The notes beneath the pieces were generated by a model. The model saw nothing but the letters and a program-made list of their open reading frames with translations, was not told the DNA's origin and did not search any database. A program made the position numbers and the translations under genes. Of a stretch of DNA of 64,000 nt, positions 48,786-61,707 are shown piece by piece (within the stretch, counting starts at the first letter, position 1; every line of letters starts with the position of its first letter). Source of the DNA: Amoebidium appalachense (lineage: Eukaryota; Ichthyosporea); the NCBI GenBank assembly GCA_963693365.1, contig CAVNZM010000014.1, forward strand, positions 1,054,001 to 1,118,000. The letters run 5' to 3'.

Positions 48786-49418
48786 GAGGGGGGAGGGTGA
48801 GCCCTCATGATTAGTGGGGAGGCTGGGGAGGAGAATCAAAGTTTTTTGGGAGGGGGTGGAGGGGGGGGGGGGAAGGCCGGCTGAGAGCGTGGGGCAAGGT
48901 ATGGTAGGATGAGTTGCAGCCTACGTGCGAATAACAAATTCATGACGAACGCAATGGTTCCGGAGATTTCAAAGCACGCATGTTTAAATATGAAAAGCCA
49001 AAATCTTAGATCTGAAGAGGTGTATATGTTCATTTGTGTGTGGCTCCCTCTATTAATATGGATATGGGAAACCCAGGCGAACAAATCATAGTTCTGCACA
49101 CAGCACATGCACGCTCTATGATACCTTTTGTTGATTTCTTTTTATTATTATTCTTTATCAACGAGTCTAGAATGCTCCGTGAATCATCTTGTATGTATGT
49201 GACCTTTGACGTGTATGCTGCCCGGCTGACTAAGTTACATGCATCGGGTAGCGGGGCATATCACTATGTACATGTTTGGAGGGCTGTAGTGGTGGCATAT
49301 TGCACACTCTCTTAAAGGAATTAATCAAGTCTGGTTGTGCAGCCTCATGTTCACCTTGCACGACAACTAAAACACAGCACACACACACACGCACACACAC
49401 ACACACATGACAGATGAC
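47976..49418. other. Intergenic or unresolved region with CA, C and G tracts
   Basis: CA run 47980-48034, C-run 48066-48105, G-runs at 48509-48543 and 48766-48786, and a T-run ahead of the last. A short minus-strand frame (VVRVYRQAREQRR, about 48140-48190) could be an exon of the unresolved minus-strand gene. Nothing else recognisable. Confidence 0.4.
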
Positions 49419-49424
49419 TTTATT
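49419..49424 (-). terminator. Poly(A) signal AATAAA for the CELF-like gene
   Basis: AATAAA on the minus strand, about 320 nt after the stop codon of the CELF-like gene, followed on that strand by TG repeats. This is a plausible 3' end of the transcript. Confidence 0.55.
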
Positions 49425-49743
49425 TTTCACGTTGACACGAAATCACGCCACGACGGCACGGTCTGGTGGACAACAGTTAATGCCACAGGCACTTGGCAGG
49501 TTCCCTAAAAAAGAAAACACAAAAGGGAACCCCCACCAGAACGACACATTGCCACATACACAGACACGGTCATTCCTTCGCCATACATTACTTTCTTGCA
49601 GTTTTTGATTCCGAGTTTTGCCCCATTCAGGTTTTTGAGATATACGGGGTTGATAATGCTTCGTGCTACGTAATAGATCTATGTTTGCTGCTCATAGGGG
49701 GATACTTTGGCAGCGTCATAAGGGTGTTTTTGAGGGCGGGGAT

Positions 49744-50465
49744 CTAGTAGGGGCGAGATGCCTCCTTGGAGCGCTTGAGCTGAACCTTCAGTCTCTTGTT
49801 GCCCACCTGTAAAATGTAAGTTTAATCACAGGGAGATTGGTGTGTTGTGCACAAAACACACCAAAGACGTAAAAAACAAACAAAAAGGAAATAAACATAG
49901 CACAGATGGGAAGGACGTAGTTGCTGGTTGAGTGGGTGGATGGGGAGGAGAAAGCGGTACATACCGGCCACACAAAGAAACATCAGAAACGAGGCTCAAA
50001 ATTCAAAGCAACGTATAAATAATTGGCACAATGTCATCATTTTACTGAGACCAAACCCCCACATACAGAATGGCAACCCATAGGTTACACGGGTGCATGC
50101 TCACTGTGTGTGTGTGTGTGTGTGTGTGTGTGCTTTTTTGGGGGGGTAGTACCTGGTAGCCATTCATGTGCTGGATTGCGTTGTTGGCCGAGGTAGCGTT
50201 GTCATAGCTGACGAACCCTGTTTATATGCATTCGGTTAGTGTTAGGTGGCAGGCCCATTTGTTGTTCAAAAAACAAAGAAAAGACAGGGCAGGTGACGGC
50301 AAAATGGGAGATGGCATAGCGTCGGGGCTCAACGATGTTCCACTGCGCCAATCCTTCAAACATAGGAAAAGTCTGCCCGTCAAAGTGTTCTCTTTGAAAG
50401 AGGCAACCGCACCTTAAGCAGGGAGAGTGAGAAAGAACAATGGGATATTGATATTGATGGGCCCT

Positions 50466-50502
<37 letters not shown>

Positions 50503-50994
50503 GTTTGAATGCGTCATAAAGTACGAAGTACACAAGAACAAACGGACAACACGATGCAAAATGCAAGCCATACATAAAAGTATGCATAATAAGCAGAGCC
50601 CATCCTCAGGGGGGGGCCCACGTCATCCACAGTACCCGAATTTCGACCTATTCACCTCGTTAACGAAACCCAACTCAGATACTGTTTCACTTGAACATGG
50701 GTCACCCGTCTTGATAAGAGACGAGCAGGGTTGCTTATGCAGGCAAGGGCAGTGGGAAAGGCCGGGGGTTAAAGTTGCAGCAGTAAGCAGAAGCAAGAAA
50801 AATATAGATAGGAACTCAGGAAACGGGGCTTCTGGGAAGCTCCCCCCTCGCTACCTTAGTCGATACTTCTCTGGCTAACATACTACACCAGCTGAAAAAA
50901 ATTAAGTCCCGAAGGCCGCAGAATTCGCAATCAGAGGGGAAAATATGAGATTTGACCCACGCCGCAGGGTAGTAACACGCTTACTAGGGCGGAA

Positions 50995-51029
<35 letters not shown>

Positions 51030-52194
51030 GAATGCGTCAAAGTACGAAGTACACATAACCAACGGACAACACGACGCCGAGTGGAAATTACACAAAATAG
51101 TATTTATAACAAGCAGAGCCCATCCAAAACAGAGGGGAGGGGGTCTACAAACCGAAGCATTTGCTCTGGTTGGTGTTCTTGTCAATAAAGACCTTTGCGC
51201 TAACAACGGTGCCGAAAGAAGAAAAGGCCTGGAAGAGATCGTGGTCACCCCACTCCAGGGGCAGATGGTAGATGAAGAGGTTGGCCCCCTCGGGACCAGT
51301 GGGTGTGGATGGTTGCTGGGCTGCGGCGGGAAAGGCAGCTGCGCCAAAGGCTGGCTGGCCGTAGGCAAAGGCACCCGCTGATGGACCATGGTCGATGTCA
51401 GAAACAAAAATATATGTATGTGTATATATATATATATCTGGTCTCCAGTGTGACAAGGGATCATGGCTGGTGTCATACCAAAATGAAAGTACAAGGTGGT
51501 ATAACTCTGGCAGGCAAACCCACTGGTTGCTGTTTTTTTTTTGGCGCACTATTAGAAAGATCGTTGTTTGTTTGTTTTTTTTAGAATTGAAACAGCATGA
51601 CCTCAGGCATGTGCCTAACAAACAATCTAAAAGAATGGCGGAGACGCCCTAACCATACCCCGCACAGGCGACGTCGGCGTGAAGCATAACAAAGTGGTCT
51701 ATGGGGACACGGTATACCTCTAGGGGGAGCAAGGAAGGGGGTTTGATGTGTTTCACAGAGTACGAGCAAACATTTACCAAGAACAGCACCATGCAGATTA
51801 CATAGCCCACACAAGAATACCCATCAAGGGGGGGCAAGGAATGAAGAAGGGGACCGTACCAGCAAAGCCCTGCTGCATGGGGGGCACTGCCTGTTGCTGC
51901 ATGCCGAACTGGGTCATGTCCTGGCCCAGAGCCCCCATGCCGGCAGCGGGGGTCATGCCCATGCCCATGCCCATCTGGCCGTAGCCCTGGCCCATCTGTT
52001 GCGCCATCATCTGCTGCTGCTGCAGCATCTGCTGGTACATCTGCAGCACACGTGTGTGAGCACACTAAAGAACACACACCTACACACATATCTATATAAT
52101 ACAAAGAAAAAAAAATATAAAAAGAAAGCAGAGCAACCCCCCCCCCCCCCTTGGGATGCAAGAGGGGTGTCAAGAGAAGACTCAGCACGCCACA

Positions 52195-52227
<33 letters not shown>

Positions 52228-53152
52228 AGAGAGAGAAGGCTGTTAAACGAGCCTCCCCCCTCTCCCCCCCCCTCCAGGTGCGAAATAGACACCCCACCCA
52301 GAGCATCGGGGACATACCATGGGGTTGGGGAACATGTTGTTGACGGCGGCAAAGTTTGCCGGGGCAGCGCCGCCCATCTTCTGGGCGCGCTTCTGCTGCT
52401 TCTCCTTCTCGGACTCTGCCGGCTTGACCACGATGGGCTGGGCACAGCCGTCCATGGTGATGCTGTTGTGCAGCGCCTGGATAGCCGCCTGGGCCTGGCT
52501 GAGCGTGGCATAGCGCACAAACGCACAGCCTGTGGCCACCATGCATAAGCAAATGGCGTACCTCCTCCCTGGTCCTTTTCTCCCCACCTCCCCCTTCCTC
52601 CCCCCCCCCCCATCCAAAAAGCAAATTCAACCAAGCAGAGATCCTGCTTCAACACAACCGGAACACAGAGCCTCACGTTTCCCCACAAAGCCCTCTGGTA
52701 CCTTTGCTAATAAACAAAACAGGGATATAGAGAGACATTCATTAATGTTTGATACACTCCATCACTGAAACCACCAGCCATGTGCCATCTCCTCTCTTTA
52801 CCCATCTGATCCCCCCCCTCCCCCCCAAAAATATCTGTGCCATCCCTCCCTCCTCCCCCCCTCCCCCCCAGTTTCTCTCTATCGCCAACAAGCATGCACA
52901 TACTCTTGCAAAAATACACAGGTAGACAGAAACACACCTTTGCTCTCGCCGCTGGGGTTCTTCAGGATGGTGAGGTCCTCAACGGTGCCGTAAGGACCGA
53001 ACATGGCCCGAAGCTGCTCCTCAGTGGCCGACTTAGCAATCATGCCAATGAACAGCTTGCGTTGCTCTGCCAAACATGCCATCAGCAGGTCGAAAAATGG
53101 TGCTTTTTTTCTTTTCTTTATTTCTTTATTTCTTTCTTCTTTTTTTTTTTTT

Positions 53153-53185
<33 letters not shown>

Positions 53186-53267
53186 GGCATGTAATAGATT
53201 AAGGTTACGAGGTGTAAGAAACACAATCTTCTCAACTCTGAGCCCACTTGCCGTTCATCCCCCCCCC

Positions 53268-53298
<31 letters not shown>

Positions 53299-54584
53299 AT
53301 GTCTAACCTGCAAACGAAACCACATTCTAACGCAGTACACATGATAGACTTCTAACAAGCAACATGCCGAATAGCGAACAGTTACGGATGTCTTACCTTC
53401 CTTCTGCGCCTCGCTGTCGGCAAGCTTAACTTGCAAGGCATGGTTCATCTGCAAAAAAAAAAAAAAACCCAAAGCCAAGTCAGCCTTACGATATATAATT
53501 TCCAGCAGGTGTTTCTTTGCGTGAATTCAAAGCATCCGTGTTTGATGGGCTGCACAACAAATTCAATAATTGTGCCCATTTCTTTGTCCCTCTCCCTCTC
53601 CTATATCGCTGTTGTCCCCTAACAACTTTAATAATTAACAAGACCAACATGCTGATGTGACCCGCCAATATGTAACATGAAACAGTTTAAGATTCCGTCC
53701 ACATCCCTGCTTCTCAACAAATTGCTGAATGCAGCGTGGCTGTGCCGAAGCACCCTTTCATGCTTTTAGTTCTTGATCCATTGTCAACCCGGCACAAAAG
53801 GTAAGAGAAGGCACTAATTGGCACACCAGGACGGCTAGTAAGCTGAACACATAGCTCGAAGCTGCTGTTGATCACGGAAGCTCCGAAATCCCTTGGCGTT
53901 TACCCTTCGTAATACAGATCTCAGGAGCAAGTGCATGATGTCCATAGACGACGATTTGTTTGTAGAAATCAAGATTTCGCAAAGGCGAATACACGCAATC
54001 GAGAACAAGCAGGGTCAAAGCCCAAGCATTTACACAGGACACAGAAAACACAATGCATACCCCAGGGAGTGTACGTTGGCCGTGCAGATTCTGCATACAC
54101 TTATCGGCACTGACGCGGTGACAATACGTGACGAACGCACACCCTGCAGGGGCGAAACGTTTCACACACCACACCACAGCTCACAACAGCAACGACGACA
54201 GCCAACAAAACATGTATGCCTCAGCTACACGTTGGTGATGGCTACAACAACTGTAAGAGACCTACGATGAGGGACAAGGGTGTCCAGCCCAGACGGAGGC
54301 TCTATACAGAATGCTTCATCTCGATCCTATGGCTGAGCCACTCAAGTTTATCAGCCAGATCTTGAGTACACCAAATCTTAAGGAAAAATAAAGCTCTGAA
54401 AGGCCAACCTACCCTTGCTTGTGCCTGTCAGCTTGTCCCTCAGAATGTGAAGCTCAAACACAGGCCCAAACTCCTCAAGAACTGCCATCAATTCGCTCTC
54501 GCCATGGCTACGGGGAATCTGCCCAATGAAGAGCTTAACTGCGTCCGGGTCCTTAGTCTTAACCTGAACTGCGGTGCCGGCCAT
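49744..54584 (-). CDS. CELF/Bruno-like RNA-binding protein, three RRMs, 9 exons
   Basis: Exons on the minus strand: 54584-54413, 54143-54061, 53448-53397, 53066-52938, 52529-52318, 52040-51860, 51377-51153, 50217-50153, 49806-49744. All are GT-AG and in phase; the total is 1,182 nt (393 residues). RRM1 (about 16-95) has LFIGQI and GCAFVTY. RRM2 (105-185) has LFIGMI and GCAFVRY. A Gln/Met/Gly-rich linker (217-276) and an Ala/Pro-rich stretch follow. RRM3 (309-388) has [16 protein letters not shown] and SKCFGFVSY, and ends [17 protein letters not shown]. This 2+1 arrangement and the C-terminal signature are diagnostic of CELF/Bruno proteins, which bind GU-rich RNA to control splicing, translation and decay in nucleus and cytoplasm. 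RRM3 is strikingly animal-like. The gene is head to head with the hnRNP-like gene. Confidence 0.93.
50501..50912 (-). repeat. Dispersed repeat bounded by poly-G/poly-C, full-length copy A
   Basis: It matches, in inverted orientation and nearly base for base, the segment at 61705-62116. In element orientation it starts CGGGACTTAATT and ends GCATTCAAMCC at a long C-tract (here the G-run 50469-50501). It has no coding capacity. It lies in the intron between the last two RRM3 exons of the CELF-like gene. Confidence 0.9.
51028..51125 (-). repeat. Partial copy of the poly-C-bounded dispersed repeat
   Basis: GGTTGAATGCGTCAAAGTAC next to a G-run (50995-51027) matches the 3' end of copies A and B. 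Identity continues through AAGCAGAGCCCATCC and then stops. Same intron as copy A. Confidence 0.85.
53100..53183. repeat. T-rich run and G-run in a CELF-gene intron
   Basis: CTTTT repeats, a T-run (53143-53162) and a G-run (53163-53183). On the transcribed strand this is a C-run followed by an A-run. A C-run (53260-53284) and short CA repeat follow. Intronic. Confidence 0.9.
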
Positions 54585-55581
54585 TTTTCTAGAATTAGTT
54601 CTCCCTAAGGATGAAACGTTTTTCAAAAACGAAACTATGGAGAGCCCCGGGATGACCGTCCTTCGAAAAAAAGTGTGTGCACATGTGGCGATTGAGGCGG
54701 GGTTTTATTGGACGCAGTTTACTTCGCTCTGTCACGACCACATGCTGGGATCCAATCAGCTTCAGCCTTCATCTGAAAAACTGGCGCCAACTTGCCGCCA
54801 AGCTCTATGCAAGTTATTCTGCAGGCTTTGGCCAGAAAGAGAAGCCAAAAGGTTTTATCAAACTGAATAGTGAATGGGCAGCTGTCCAAAGTATAGTCGG
54901 CATGGTTGAGAATGTCACAAAAAATACCCAAGTGCCGCTGAGACTTGGATTATATACAGCCATGCAATGCGGTGATCTGTTAAACGTACCCAAAGGTTTT
55001 AAAACTCAAATGTTTACCAAAATAAAAACTTTAAATTCTTTAAAAGGCAATATAAAACATTATCGATTGGAGGTCACGAATCAGTTTTTTCTTGACTACC
55101 CCGCACGTGAATCTGAGGCGGGGCAAAAGCTGATGGGTAGTCTGATCATCGTCGCTTCATCGGCTTTTTTTCACACCACACACAGCTGTTCACGTTCCTG
55201 TCTGGGAACGGTTTCCTTTTTGATTACCCCAGAAAATTTTACATCAGTTTAGCCCTTTCGGCTGCAGTTGTAAGTACGTTTATCATTACATTGTTCTGTT
55301 TTTGTGCCAGGATAATGAATGGAGCAGAGGGACGGATATCGATGCATTTCTTTTTCCATGAAGACTGTTCAGCTGTTGTATCCTATTCAAGCTTTTTTTT
55401 GGTACATCAGTTGAGCCTGGCAGCCTCAAACATTTCACAGAGCAAATTCTGCTATGGGTATATACATTGTAAAAGGTTTGCCATCTTTTATTGTTGCACA
55501 CGTACGTGCTTTCAGGCCATCTTTGAGGTTTCAGCAACCATAAGTAGTCGTGTCTAACTTTATTTCTCGTTTTCCTTTTAG
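54585..55581. promoter_or_regulatory. Shared upstream region of two divergent RNA-binding-protein genes
   Basis: About 1 kb between the CELF-like start codon (54584, minus) and the exon carrying the hnRNP-like start codon (55582, plus). A CCAAT motif lies at 54752-54756. The hnRNP-like gene must have an untranslated first exon here, because its ATG follows a splice acceptor (TTTTAG) by nine bases. A 191-codon plus-strand frame (54677-55252, GTG start) matches no known protein and is probably chance. Confidence 0.5.
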
Positions 55582-55590
55582 GTTTCGAAA

Positions 55591-58500
55591 ATGTCGGACC
55601 AACATGAAGGTCAGAATGGGGAGGAGCAGCAATATGAGCAGCAGGAGCAGCAGCAAGAAGAATACAAGGAGGAGCCCCAGCAGCAGGAGCAAAACCAGGA
55701 AGAGCAGCAGCAACAGCAGGCCCCTGCCCAGACCAAGTCGGAGGCTGGCTCTGGGGGAGAGCAGTAAGTGTTCAGTGGGTTTTCGTGTGGATTTACCACC
55801 GAAACTTTCGGTGGGGATAACTGTCCGAAGCGAGTGTGAGTTGCAGCACTGAAATTTTGGGCCTTTTTGGGCCAAAGTTTGGTTCGGTTGGTGGCTCCAA
55901 AGTTATGTTTTTGAAGGGGTGGGAGGGTAAGGTCTGGGTTACAATTTTTGCTGATAGCCAGCCTGTGAGCGGCCACTTCTTACCCCTTTACAGAATAGCA
56001 GCAGGCAGGCTAGCTTCAAGGAGTGGTCAGGTCAGCCAGATGCTCTAGCCTAGAGGTCGGCTAGTAACTTCACTGACACGACCGTGTTCCCTATCTAGCA
56101 AAGTATTCATAGGAGGCCTTAGTTGGGAGACTACCGAGGGTAAGCGTTCGTCTGTCCTTGCTTTTACCTTTTTATTTTTAAAAAACCTAACTGAAAATAG
56201 GACGTATATTCCATTTGGAATCCACCCCATCCCGTTGCTGCACGCACGACCCCCCCCCCCCTCCCCGTTTCCCCTCCTCCCCACCTGTTTCACCCACTTT
56301 GCTTTTGTTTTTTGCGCTTTTGCTTTTCTTTCTTGCTCTTTACACAAGCACCACACCGCACTATCAACTCTCTTCTGTTAAACACTTCTTTCGTCTTACT
56401 GCACTAGAAAGTTTTAGTAGGAAAACACGCAGTGGCATTGGTTATGCGCAAAGAAACAGAACAGGCTCATAGTTTGGCACACACTGCTTTATACCGAAGG
56501 GCTAGCAAGTTTGCATCTGCTTTTCTGCACAAGCATGCCACTAGAAACGTACTGTTCGGTGCACATACCTGTTTAGTAGGCGCCCTCTCTAGCTCCTGCC
56601 ACACACGCACAGCTTTGATTTTGCACCACCACACACCTAGTTGTACATAGCAACCAGGTCTCTGAATTTGTGAATTGCACGTCTGTTCATGTTGTGACAT
56701 GCGGCGACCTTCTGGGAATGGGATGGAAAGAAGAACTCCGTCATATGACGCAACTGCCCTGTGTATGTGGCACGATTCTCGTGTATTTATTAATTCAAAT
56801 AGTGTAAAAGCGTTATGCTGCAAACTCACATAACTGCCCTTCGGTCGCTTTTGCAAGCGCTCTCTTCCTGCCCTTTACTTCTGTGTTTCCACTCTGGTAT
56901 GCATGTTCGAGTTGTTAACAGGCACTTTCCCTCTCCAGCCGGGCTCAAGGGGCACTTCGCCAAGTACGGTGAGATCATCGACGTGGTTGTGATGAAGGAC
57001 CCCCAGACTGGCCGCTCAAGGTGAATGCTCCGCCTGTGTGTGTGTGTGTGCGCGTGCGTGTGTGTGTGTGTTTGTGTTGGGATGCTGGCCCTGACGGTAC
57101 CGGGTGCACTCATGCTGCCGAACTTTTATATTTGACTCAGTGTTTGGAGAAAGTAGGAGAGACACGCGATTAGTTGCTTTCCGTCGAAAGAATTTTACCT
57201 TGTGGGAATGGCTTTCCTTTTTTGTCGTGCAGGTGCCTTCTGTGATTCTTTTTTCTGCTTTTCTATTGGGCCCTATGCTTTCCACTGAACTTGCACTTTG
57301 CTGCGAATGCAGTCTTGCATGCGTCAAGTCCTAATGTGTGTGTTTTCAAGCTAAGAGTGTTTTTCTTTTTTTTTTCCTACTTTTCCCTCCCCGTTATCCC
57401 ATTGCAGTTTTTCTCGTTTAGCTGCACTTTATATAAACCTCTATTCCTCTTGCTTGCTCTTGCTCATGGTTTTTTTCCTCTGTGAATGGCATCTAACACC
57501 GGAAATTTCATTTTGCAGGGGCTTCGGGTTTGTGACCTTTTCCAGTCCGGCTGCATTCGACGCTGCTCTCGCTGGTGCACCACATACAATCGATGGCCGC
57601 CAGGTCTGTACTACCTACAGCTGATATGTTGGAAAATGATTGGGGAGGGTTGAAAGTTGGACATTGTGGTGGTGGTGGTGTGTCGGAGAATTGTGGGCCT
57701 TTCTTTCCCTTGTCATTGATACAGTAGAAATTGGAGCAAAGGACTACAACAGAAAGATTGTTAAATGGTGATGCAAGCGGTCGTGAGTTCGTGTTGTGGG
57801 TCATTTCCATTTTCGTCATGAGCACAAAGTCACATTTTATGTTGAACGAGGGATTACATGTTGCACGACCAATTGTGACTTTTGAAGTTCTGTCTAGCAT
57901 ATCATACCGTAGCATCCCGCTTTGTGCCTCACTGCTCTTCTGAACCAATCGGCACAAGCCAGGTCTTTGGGATGCGATTGGCTGGTGGATTGACTCTAAT
58001 AGTCCATTTCTGAACGAAGCAAACGATTCCTAGGTAGATTTTCCATTGCCGGCCAATCAAATGACTGCAAAAAGTCGAATGGTTTAGAAAGTTAGTGGAA
58101 GCACTGTGTTTGTAGCATATCCCTATGTGAGTTCTCAATCTAACACGCACTTTGCGCCATTTGCAGGTCGAAGCCAAGAAAGCCGCGCCCAAGGGTGAGA
58201 AGGGCAGCTTCCGCACCAAGAAGGTGTTTGTGGGCGGTATTGCCCAGACCACGACTGAGGAGATTCTTAAGGCATATTTCTCCACTTTCGGCACCGTTGA
58301 AGAGGTTTTGCTCATGAAGGATCGCAACACGGACAGGCCCCGCGGGTTTGGGTTTATTACGTTTGAGAGCGAGGATGCAGTGGACAATCTCTGCCAGAAG
58401 AGGTTCCATTCGGTCGATGGGAAGGATGTGGAGGTGAAGAAGGCCGAGCCTAAGGGCATGGAGAGGGGTGGCCCAGGCGCACCAAGGTGTGTGTTGTGTG

Positions 58501-58737
58501 GGTGTGGGTGTGGGTGCGTGTTGTGTGTGTGTGCGTGCGTGCGTGCGTGCGTGTGTGTGTGTGTGAGTGTGAGTGTGTGTGTGTGTGTCGGGTGGCCCTT
58601 CAGGATTGTGCTCCCCCAATACCGTTTTCTCCGACCCATATACCCACACAGACACTCACTTCTATTGTTATTTCCTGCCGGTTGCCGGTTGGATTGCGTT
58701 TTTTTTTCTTTTTTTTTTTTTTTTTTTTTTCTTTTTT

Positions 58738-58787
<50 letters not shown>

Positions 58788-59327
58788 TTTCTTTTTTTTT
58801 TTTTGTGTGTGTGTGGGGGGGGGGGGGGGGGGGGGGGGGGAGGAGGCAGAGGGCACCAGAAGACAGGTACTTTTTTTGGGTCTGCCTTCCTTGGAATGGT
58901 AGCCGTTTGTCTGCCAACGGCTGCTAGGGGACACAGGTGGCACACGTGTATTATGAAGGCTTGTGCTAACCAACCAACTCACGCTTTCCTCATTTCAGGG
59001 GTGGATTCGGTGGTGGATACGGTGGACGGGAGAGCAACTATGGTGGCCGTGATGGTGGCTATGGTGGTCGTGGTGGCTACGGTGGCGGGTATGGTGGCGG
59101 ATATGGCGGCCAGCAGCAGGGTGGATATGGGGCCGGATATGGGAGCCAGAGTGGTGGGTATGGGGCTGGACGTGGTGGGTATGGTGGCGGCCAGGGTGGA
59201 GGTTACGGAAACCAGGGCGGGTACCAGGGTGGCAGCGGTTATGGCAGTGGTGAGTGGCCCCCTGCACATACGCTTTTGTCCCGTGCACCTTTTTGCTCAT
59301 TCAATTCGTCAAACCCCCCCCCCCCCC

Positions 59328-59358
<31 letters not shown>

Positions 59359-59824
59359 GACAGCGTTGTCTCGTTCTTCTTGTCACTCGTCTCACCTTCA
59401 GTGGGCTTGACCCACTGTATGACGTAATGTCTTTGTTTTGAGTACCGGGGGGGCAGCGGTTAGGGGGTTGGTTAGCTGCCCCCTGCACAGTCGTTTCTCT
59501 CCTCCCCCCGTTCTCCCTCCTTCCTCACCAAAGTTGATGGATTCTGCTTGTGTCCATACTGGCCACGTTGCTGAATGGTGCATGCTTGAATGTTTGCCTT
59601 TGCATGTGTCCTGCATCGTGTTTCTCACCGTGTTGTTGTACTTCATACCGTGTTCGGCATACCCCCCTCCCCCCCTCTCTCTAAGCGGCCTATCTTTGCG
59701 AGTGCTTTCTTGTTCTTTCTCGCATCACCCTTCTCTCCCTCACTTGTCTTGATTCCCTCTTTGACGCCATGCCTTGATTTTGACTGTTCTGCCTCTCTGT
59801 AGTGGATTTGTTGATTTGTTGTTC

Positions 59825-59897
<73 letters not shown>

Positions 59898-59967
59898 GTG
59901 TCCGAATAGGATTTCGTTGACGAGGCAAATGGGTCGAACTCTGGTACGGTACTGTGGATAACTTTGC

Positions 59968-60005
<38 letters not shown>

Positions 60006-60925
60006 AGGATGGGCTCAGCTCATTATGCATACCCTTTGTGTGCTTTGTAAACTGCATTGCGTTTTCCGTCATGGAATTTCATTCGTCATTTGTCGTCCAT
60101 TTCTTTCGATCACAGACATGTGTGATGTTATTTATAAATATCCCATTTGTTGACATAACTATGAGTTTTCACTAACTTACTATCTGTGTGTGCCCACACT
60201 TGTCGTCAACGACTGGCAAGCACATATTTGGGTGATGCTTTCTATAAACATCCCATTTGTTGACATAGCCATGAATTTTCACTAACTTATTGTTATTGTG
60301 TGTATCCAGGTTACGGTGGGCAGGGCAGCTACAGTGAGGGAGGCTACGGTGGTGGGTATGGGGGTGGCTATGGCAGCCAGGGCAGCTATGGTGCTGGCCA
60401 GGGGGGTTACGGCAGCAACCAGGGGGCTTATGGTGGAGGATATGACCAGTACTCCAACTACGGTAAAGAATCCCCTCCCCCCCCCCCCTGCAACTCATCA
60501 CACACACACACACTCACACACACACACACACGGCACAACAGAGCAGAACAGAAGTGGTGACGTCACATTGAGGCTGATGATTGCATTTGAAATTCGCTTG
60601 TCGTGGTTCAACGCGCAAACACGATTTCCGTGGTACGTTTTGTCCTAAGCAAGACAGTCTAATCGGTCGGCAAAATGTGTTTGCCCAGTTATGCTTCAAT
60701 CTGGTGTCTCTCCAATGCTTGTTGAAAATGAGGATCGATCATTTTTGGTTGCTTGTTGAGTCTAATAATCTGAGCTAATTTTGCTCTGTTATTTTAGGGG
60801 GTTATGGCATGGGTAACTACGGCGGCCAATCAGCATCGAGCTATGGTCCCACCGGTGGTGCAAGCAGTGGCGGCTATGGCCAAGCACGCCAGGTATGTAA
60901 CCGTGTTTGGAATTACATGATGCAC

Positions 60926-61017
<92 letters not shown>

Positions 61018-61066
61018 GCCTACTCACCCATCAATATGGGTTTGCGGTGTAAGCCCGTGTGCATAC

Positions 61067-61099
<33 letters not shown>

Positions 61100-61245
61100 T
61101 GTATGTGTATGTGTGTGTGTGATACATGAAGAAAAGCCTGTAGGTTTGGTTGTGGTGTCAATATCATGTTGCAGGAAAGATGTGCAGAAAAACGGGGGTG
61201 TGGTTGTGTCTTCCACTGGTGGTGGTGGTGGTGGTGTGTGTGTGT

Positions 61246-61286
<41 letters not shown>

Positions 61287-61358
61287 AAGGGGGGGCAATT
61301 ATCTGATGTTTTTTCTTCTCCCACACAGCAACGGACATATCACCCATACCAGCGCTAA
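55591..61358 (+). CDS. hnRNP A/B-like protein: Gln/Glu-rich N-terminus, two RRMs, Gly/Tyr-rich tail (9 coding exons)
   Basis: Exons: 55591-55763, 56099-56139, 56939-57020, 57519-57603, 58167-58486, 58999-59249, 60310-60462, 60798-60892, 61329-61358. All are in phase; 1,230 nt, 409 residues. Residues 1-57 are Gln/Glu-rich. RRM1 (59-130) has [13 protein letters not shown] and [11 protein letters not shown]2 (146-220) has [15 protein letters not shown] and RGFGFITF. The remainder is a prion-like tail of [15 protein letters not shown] and YGQ repeats with few charges, ending HPYQR. The order is that of the hnRNP A/B, DAZAP1 and Musashi group, nuclear or shuttling proteins that coat pre-mRNA and influence splicing and transport. 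The Gly/Tyr tail predicts phase separation. The gene is head to head with the CELF-like gene, and the ATG sits nine bases after a splice acceptor, indicating a non-coding first exon. Confidence 0.93.
58694..58840. repeat. (TTTC)n tract followed by G-run
   Basis: T-rich sequence leads into a TTTC array (58737-58784), more T, a short TG run and a G-run (58815-58840). It lies in the intron between RRM2 and the Gly-rich exons of the hnRNP-like gene. Confidence 0.92.
59565..59662 (+). repeat. Dispersed repeat copy (TTGAATGTTTGCCTTTGCAT type)
   Basis: TTGAATGTTTGCCTTTGCAT, TGTGTCCTGC and a GTACTTCRTACCGTGTTC end, then a C-rich stretch. The same sequence is at 62288-62374. Intronic in the hnRNP-like gene. 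Its end resembles that of the poly-C-bounded family. Confidence 0.8.
59827..60075 (+). repeat. C-run, A-run and diverged copy of the poly-C-bounded repeat
   Basis: C-run 59827-59866, A-run 59867-59894, then a diverged version of the internal part of copy B (ATTTCGTTGACGAGGCAAAT; GTACTGTGGATAACTT; a second C-run; GGAGGATGGGCTCAGC). Intronic in the hnRNP-like gene. Confidence 0.75.
60933..61014. repeat. (CA)n microsatellite
   Basis: A CA run about 40 bases after the donor of the exon ending at 60892. A TG run (61068-61122) and a G-run (61246-61285) follow in the same intron, so the pre-mRNA could pair CA with UG. Confidence 0.92.
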
Positions 61359-61636
61359 ACACCGACCTCGTGACATGAAGGCGGCAAAGCGTGGAGCAAA
61401 TAGGAGTAGGGCATAGTGGTGCAAAAGACTGGGTGCAGATTGATTCTGTGCTTGGGGTGGGTGATATTACTAAGTGGTGGGTTGATGCGGGCGTAAAGAG
61501 AAAAGAATGAAAAGCACATGTATGGCCATGGGAATAGGCTAATGTATGTGGGCTAGAATATGACCAAGTACCACAGAGAGTTTTGTGGGCGTATGTACGT
61601 GGGGCTGCTGGAGGCACCCAGGGATTTTACATTTGA

Positions 61637-61642
61637 AATAAA
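61637..61642 (+). terminator. Poly(A) signal AATAAA for the hnRNP-like gene
   Basis: AATAAA about 280 nt after the stop codon of the hnRNP-like gene; a T/G-containing stretch (ATATTGTCAATGATCATG) follows. The poly-C-bounded repeat copy B begins 60 bases later. Confidence 0.6.
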
Positions 61643-61673
61643 TCGAATATTGTCAATGATCATGTCACGAGTT

Positions 61674-61704
<31 letters not shown>

Positions 61705-61707
<3 letters not shown>

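Noticed and set aside
54677-55252. A 191-codon complex-sequence frame between the two RNA-binding-protein genes
   Set aside because: It starts at GTG, matches no family I know and lies in the shared promoter region; kept only as a remark.
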